A stretch of DNA of 6,764 bases from Syntrophomonadaceae bacterium (lineage in GTDB: Bacteria > Bacillota > Syntrophomonadia > Syntrophomonadales > Syntrophomonadaceae): assembly GCA_012840625.1 (NCBI GenBank), contig DUSB01000019.1, forward strand, positions 1 through 6,764, written 5' to 3'. Numbering within the stretch: the stretch's first letter is position 1; every line of letters begins with the position of its first letter. The position numbers and the translations under genes were made by a program. Under the pieces are notes generated by a model, which saw only the letters and a program-made list of their open reading frames with translations, did no database searches and was not told where the DNA came from. Shown here one piece after another: positions 4,565 to 6,764 of the stretch.

Positions 4565-6706
4565 TTGAAAATCATTAGTGATGATACGGGTATCCCCTAT
4601 AGAAAGGTTAAAAACACCGCAGCTCTGCTTGATGATGCCCAAACGGTTCCCTTTATTGCTCGCTACCGTAAGGAAATGACCGGGGAACTGGACGAAAACC
4701 AGATTAGAAAGATTGAAGAATTGCTGCACCATTATCGCCGTCTGGAACAAAAGAAGGAAGATATCTTGCGGCTTATCGATGAACAGGGTCAGCTAAGCGA
4801 GGAATTAAAAAAGCAGATTTATGCCAGTCGGCAGCTAACGGAGCTGGAGGATTTGTACCGTCCCTTCCGCCCCAAACGCAAGACTAGGGCTTCAAGCGCT
4901 CGAGAAAGGGGCCTGGAGCCCCTGGCAGAGCTGCTTAAAAAAAGTGCAGTACAGCAAGCGCCGGCAGAGCTGGCGGCTTCCTATGTGGGCGGGGAAGTAA
5001 GCGATGTGGAAATGGCTCTGCAGGGGGCAAGAGACATTATCGCAGAAGAGATCGCTGATCAGGCTCAGGTGCGGCAGAGGGTACGAGATTTCATCCGCCG
5101 GCATGGGGTTCTTCGTACCCGTGCCCGGGAGGAGCAAAAAGATTCGGTCTACAGCATGTACAGCGATTATGGGGAGAAAATTTCCCGTATACCTGCTCAC
5201 CGCATCCTGGCCATCAACCGCGGCGAAAAAGAGGGTTATCTGCAAGTACAGATAGAGCTTGATGAAGAACCAATTCTTAACCTGCTCTATCTGCGCCATG
5301 TACCCGAAGGCAGTGGTGCAGAACAGGTTAAAATGGCCATTGCGGATGGGTATCGCCGCCTGCTTTTTCCGGCGGTAGAGCGTGATCTGCGCAGCGAGCT
5401 AACGGAGAAAGCCCATGAACAGGCACTGCAGGTTTTTTCCCGGAATCTGCGCTCACTCCTGCTGCAGGCTCCGGTACGGGGTAAGACTGTGGTGGGGATC
5501 GATCCCGGCTATCGTACGGGATGCAAATGGGCTGTGGTTGATCCTACCGGGCGCATGCTTAAAACAGGGGTTTTTTATCCTACGCCACCACAGCGGGATA
5601 TAACAGGGACCCAACAGGTGCTGGCATCGCTGTATGAAGAATACCAATTTGATGCCATCGTTATTGGCAATGGAACTGGTTCCCGGGAAACCGAACAGGT
5701 GGTGGCAGATTTCATTCAGCAATCAAGGGCCAAAAACCTCTCTTATACCATTGTGAGCGAAGCGGGCGCCAGCGTTTATTCCGCCTCCCCTCTGGCGGCC
5801 GAGGAGTTTCCTGATTTGGATATCGCACAAAGAAGTGCGGTTTCCATTGCCAGAAGAATTCAAGATCCCCTGGCCGAGCTGGTCAAGATTGAACCTCGCA
5901 GCATAGGGGTGGGACAGTACCAGCATGACATTGCTGTCAGCAAGCTGGACAAAAACCTTTCGGCAGTGGTAGAATCGGCGGTTAATTATGTGGGTGTTGA
6001 TCTGAATACGGCTTCATCGTCGCTCTTATCCTATGTAGCCGGGATTAATCGTAGCGTTGCCAGTAATCTGATTCAATACCGGGAGGAAAACGGAGCCTAT
6101 GCAAGCCGTAAACAGCTTTTAGACGTACCCAAGCTGGGGCCGAAAGCCTTTGAGCAGGCAGCGGGGTTCTTACGTATCCACCAGGGTGGGCATCCTCTGG
6201 ACGCTACCCCTATTCATCCCGAATCTTATGATCTTACCGAAAGCTTTTTACAATATATCGACAGCAATATGGAGGAGATTGGCAGTGCGGCCTTAAGCGA
6301 AAAACTTGCCCGGGTCAATCTGGAGCAGGCCGCCCGGGATCTACAGGCCGGCTTACCTACGCTACGGGATATTGCTGAGGCTTTGCGGCGTCCCGGACGT
6401 GATCCGCGTACCGAGGTGCCCCCACCGGTATTTCGCCAGGATGTATTAAACCTGGAGGATCTGCAGGTAGGGATGGTTTTCCAGGGAGTGGTACGCAATG
6501 TAGTAGACTTTGGAGCGTTTGTAGATATTGGAGTAAAGCAGGATGGGCTGGTACATATTTCAGAAATATCCAGACAGCACATCCGCCATCCGCTTGATGT
6601 AGTGGGCATTGGTGATATCGTTAATGTGCAGGTGATAGCAGTCGATATAGAGAGAAAAAGAATCGCACTCAGTATGAAAGAGCTGGATCAACAGCAGCGG
6701 CTGTAA
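4565..6706 (+). CDS. tex: Tex-family RNA-binding transcription accessory protein
   Basis: The protein is 713 residues from TTG 4565, close to the family length. Tex is a cytoplasmic nucleic-acid-binding protein related to eukaryotic Spt6 and linked to transcription. Regions in order: Tex_N helical domain (about 1-190) with the hallmark TVPFIARYRKEMTG (27-40) and LEDLYRPFRPKRKTRA (94-109); YqgF/RNase H-like domain (about 305-435) starting TVVGIDPGYRTGCKWAVVD (308-326) with IGNGTGSRETE (367-377) and VSEAGASVYSAS (397-408); tandem helix-hairpin-helix region (about 465-545) with VGVDLNTAS and LLDVPKLGPKAFEQAAGF; C-terminal S1 domain (about 634-705) with GVVRNVVDFGAFVDIG and DGLVHISEIS. From TTG the protein lacks about eight N-terminal residues found in Bacillus and Pseudomonas Tex. 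An ATT at 4550, 9 nt after AAAGGAG, would restore most of them (ICIDI preceding LKIIS), so the true start may be 4550. No terminator follows; a further gene begins 33 bp on. Confidence 0.95.
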   Translation: MKIISDDTGIPYRKVKNTAALLDDAQTVPFIARYRKEMTGELDENQIRKIEELLHHYRRLEQKKEDILRLIDEQGQLSEELKKQIYASRQLTELEDLYRPFRPKRKTRASSARERGLEPLAELLKKSAVQQAPAELAASYVGGEVSDVEMALQGARDIIAEEIADQAQVRQRVRDFIRRHGVLRTRAREEQKDSVYSMYSDYGEKISRIPAHRILAINRGEKEGYLQVQIELDEEPILNLLYLRHVPEGSGAEQVKMAIADGYRRLLFPAVERDLRSELTEKAHEQALQVFSRNLRSLLLQAPVRGKTVVGIDPGYRTGCKWAVVDPTGRMLKTGVFYPTPPQRDITGTQQVLASLYEEYQFDAIVIGNGTGSRETEQVVADFIQQSRAKNLSYTIVSEAGASVYSASPLAAEEFPDLDIAQRSAVSIARRIQDPLAELVKIEPRSIGVGQYQHDIAVSKLDKNLSAVVESAVNYVGVDLNTASSSLLSYVAGINRSVASNLIQYREENGAYASRKQLLDVPKLGPKAFEQAAGFLRIHQGGHPLDATPIHPESYDLTESFLQYIDSNMEEIGSAALSEKLARVNLEQAARDLQAGLPTLRDIAEALRRPGRDPRTEVPPPVFRQDVLNLEDLQVGMVFQGVVRNVVDFGAFVDIGVKQDGLVHISEISRQHIRHPLDVVGIGDIVNVQVIAVDIERKRIALSMKELDQQQRL

Positions 6707-6739
6707 TGTTAGAGCAGCCCAAATAGGAGGAGTATACAT

Positions 6740-6764
6740 TTGGCAGCAAATCTTGTTATGATGA
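6740..6764 (+). CDS. Start of an unidentified gene downstream of tex, 3'-truncated
   Basis: TTG at 6740 is placed 9 nt after a strong AGGAGG (6725-6730) and opens a frame that is still open at the window end. The eight visible codons translate as MAANLVMM if TTG is read as Met. ATG codons at 6758 and 6761 are in the same frame but badly spaced from the site. With only 33 bp between the tex stop and this start, and no terminator, it is probably co-transcribed with tex. Too little is visible to suggest a function. Confidence 0.5.

Noticed and set aside
6226..6609. 127-codon minus-strand frame rich in Ser, Arg and Thr
   Set aside because: It is the antisense of the conserved Tex C-terminal part, including the S1 domain; composition is typical of a shadow frame.

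Overview
The window looks like a chromosomal segment of a strictly anaerobic Firmicute, plausibly a Syntrophomonas-like or other clostridial lineage. The basis is an operon for an oxygen-sensitive ATP-dependent iron-sulfur activase system of the 2-hydroxyacyl-CoA dehydratase/benzoyl-CoA reductase type, a selenocysteine tRNA gene, strong purine-rich ribosome binding sites, ATGA gene overlaps and TTG starts. Base composition is roughly balanced. The taxonomic placement is inference; no lineage marker gene is present.

Positions 1-2644 (+) hold a tightly coupled operon: the 3' part of an activase-related (DUF2229-type) gene, a second and paralogous activase-related gene of 368 codons, and a 320-codon ASKHA-fold activase ATPase with its two cluster cysteines and an extra Cys-rich tail. 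Each junction is a 4-bp ATGA overlap with a good Shine-Dalgarno site 8 nt upstream. In many clostridia these modules occur fused in one very large polypeptide; here they are separate genes. They probably form a low-potential electron-transfer system in which the ATPase drives one electron into a [4Fe-4S]-containing partner. The substrate is not evident.

Positions 2645-3276 hold no large gene. They contain a hairpin after the operon, a possible 40-residue hydrophobic small ORF on the minus strand, an independent selC unit (near-consensus promoter, 99-nt tRNA-Sec with UCA anticodon and encoded CCA, intrinsic terminator), and then an unusually structured stretch (about 3055-3230) with several nested and partly mutually exclusive inverted repeats. 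I cannot assign this last stretch to a known RNA family.

Positions 3277-4266 (-) encode an aldo/keto reductase with a complete catalytic tetrad. It is transcribed away from a 298-bp divergent spacer that carries candidate promoters and a 13-bp palindrome.

Positions 4565-6706 (+) encode a complete Tex protein (Tex_N, YqgF-like, HhH and S1 regions). The obvious TTG start is poorly placed relative to the only good Shine-Dalgarno site. An in-frame ATT at 4550 fits both the site and the family's N-terminus better, so the gene may use a rare AUU start. Another gene begins with TTG at 6740, 33 bp after tex and behind a strong AGGAGG, and runs off the window; the two are probably co-transcribed.

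No CRISPR array, insertion sequence or phage gene is visible. The most interesting unexplained items are the structured 3055-3230 region, the likely AUU start of tex, and the split activase operon.
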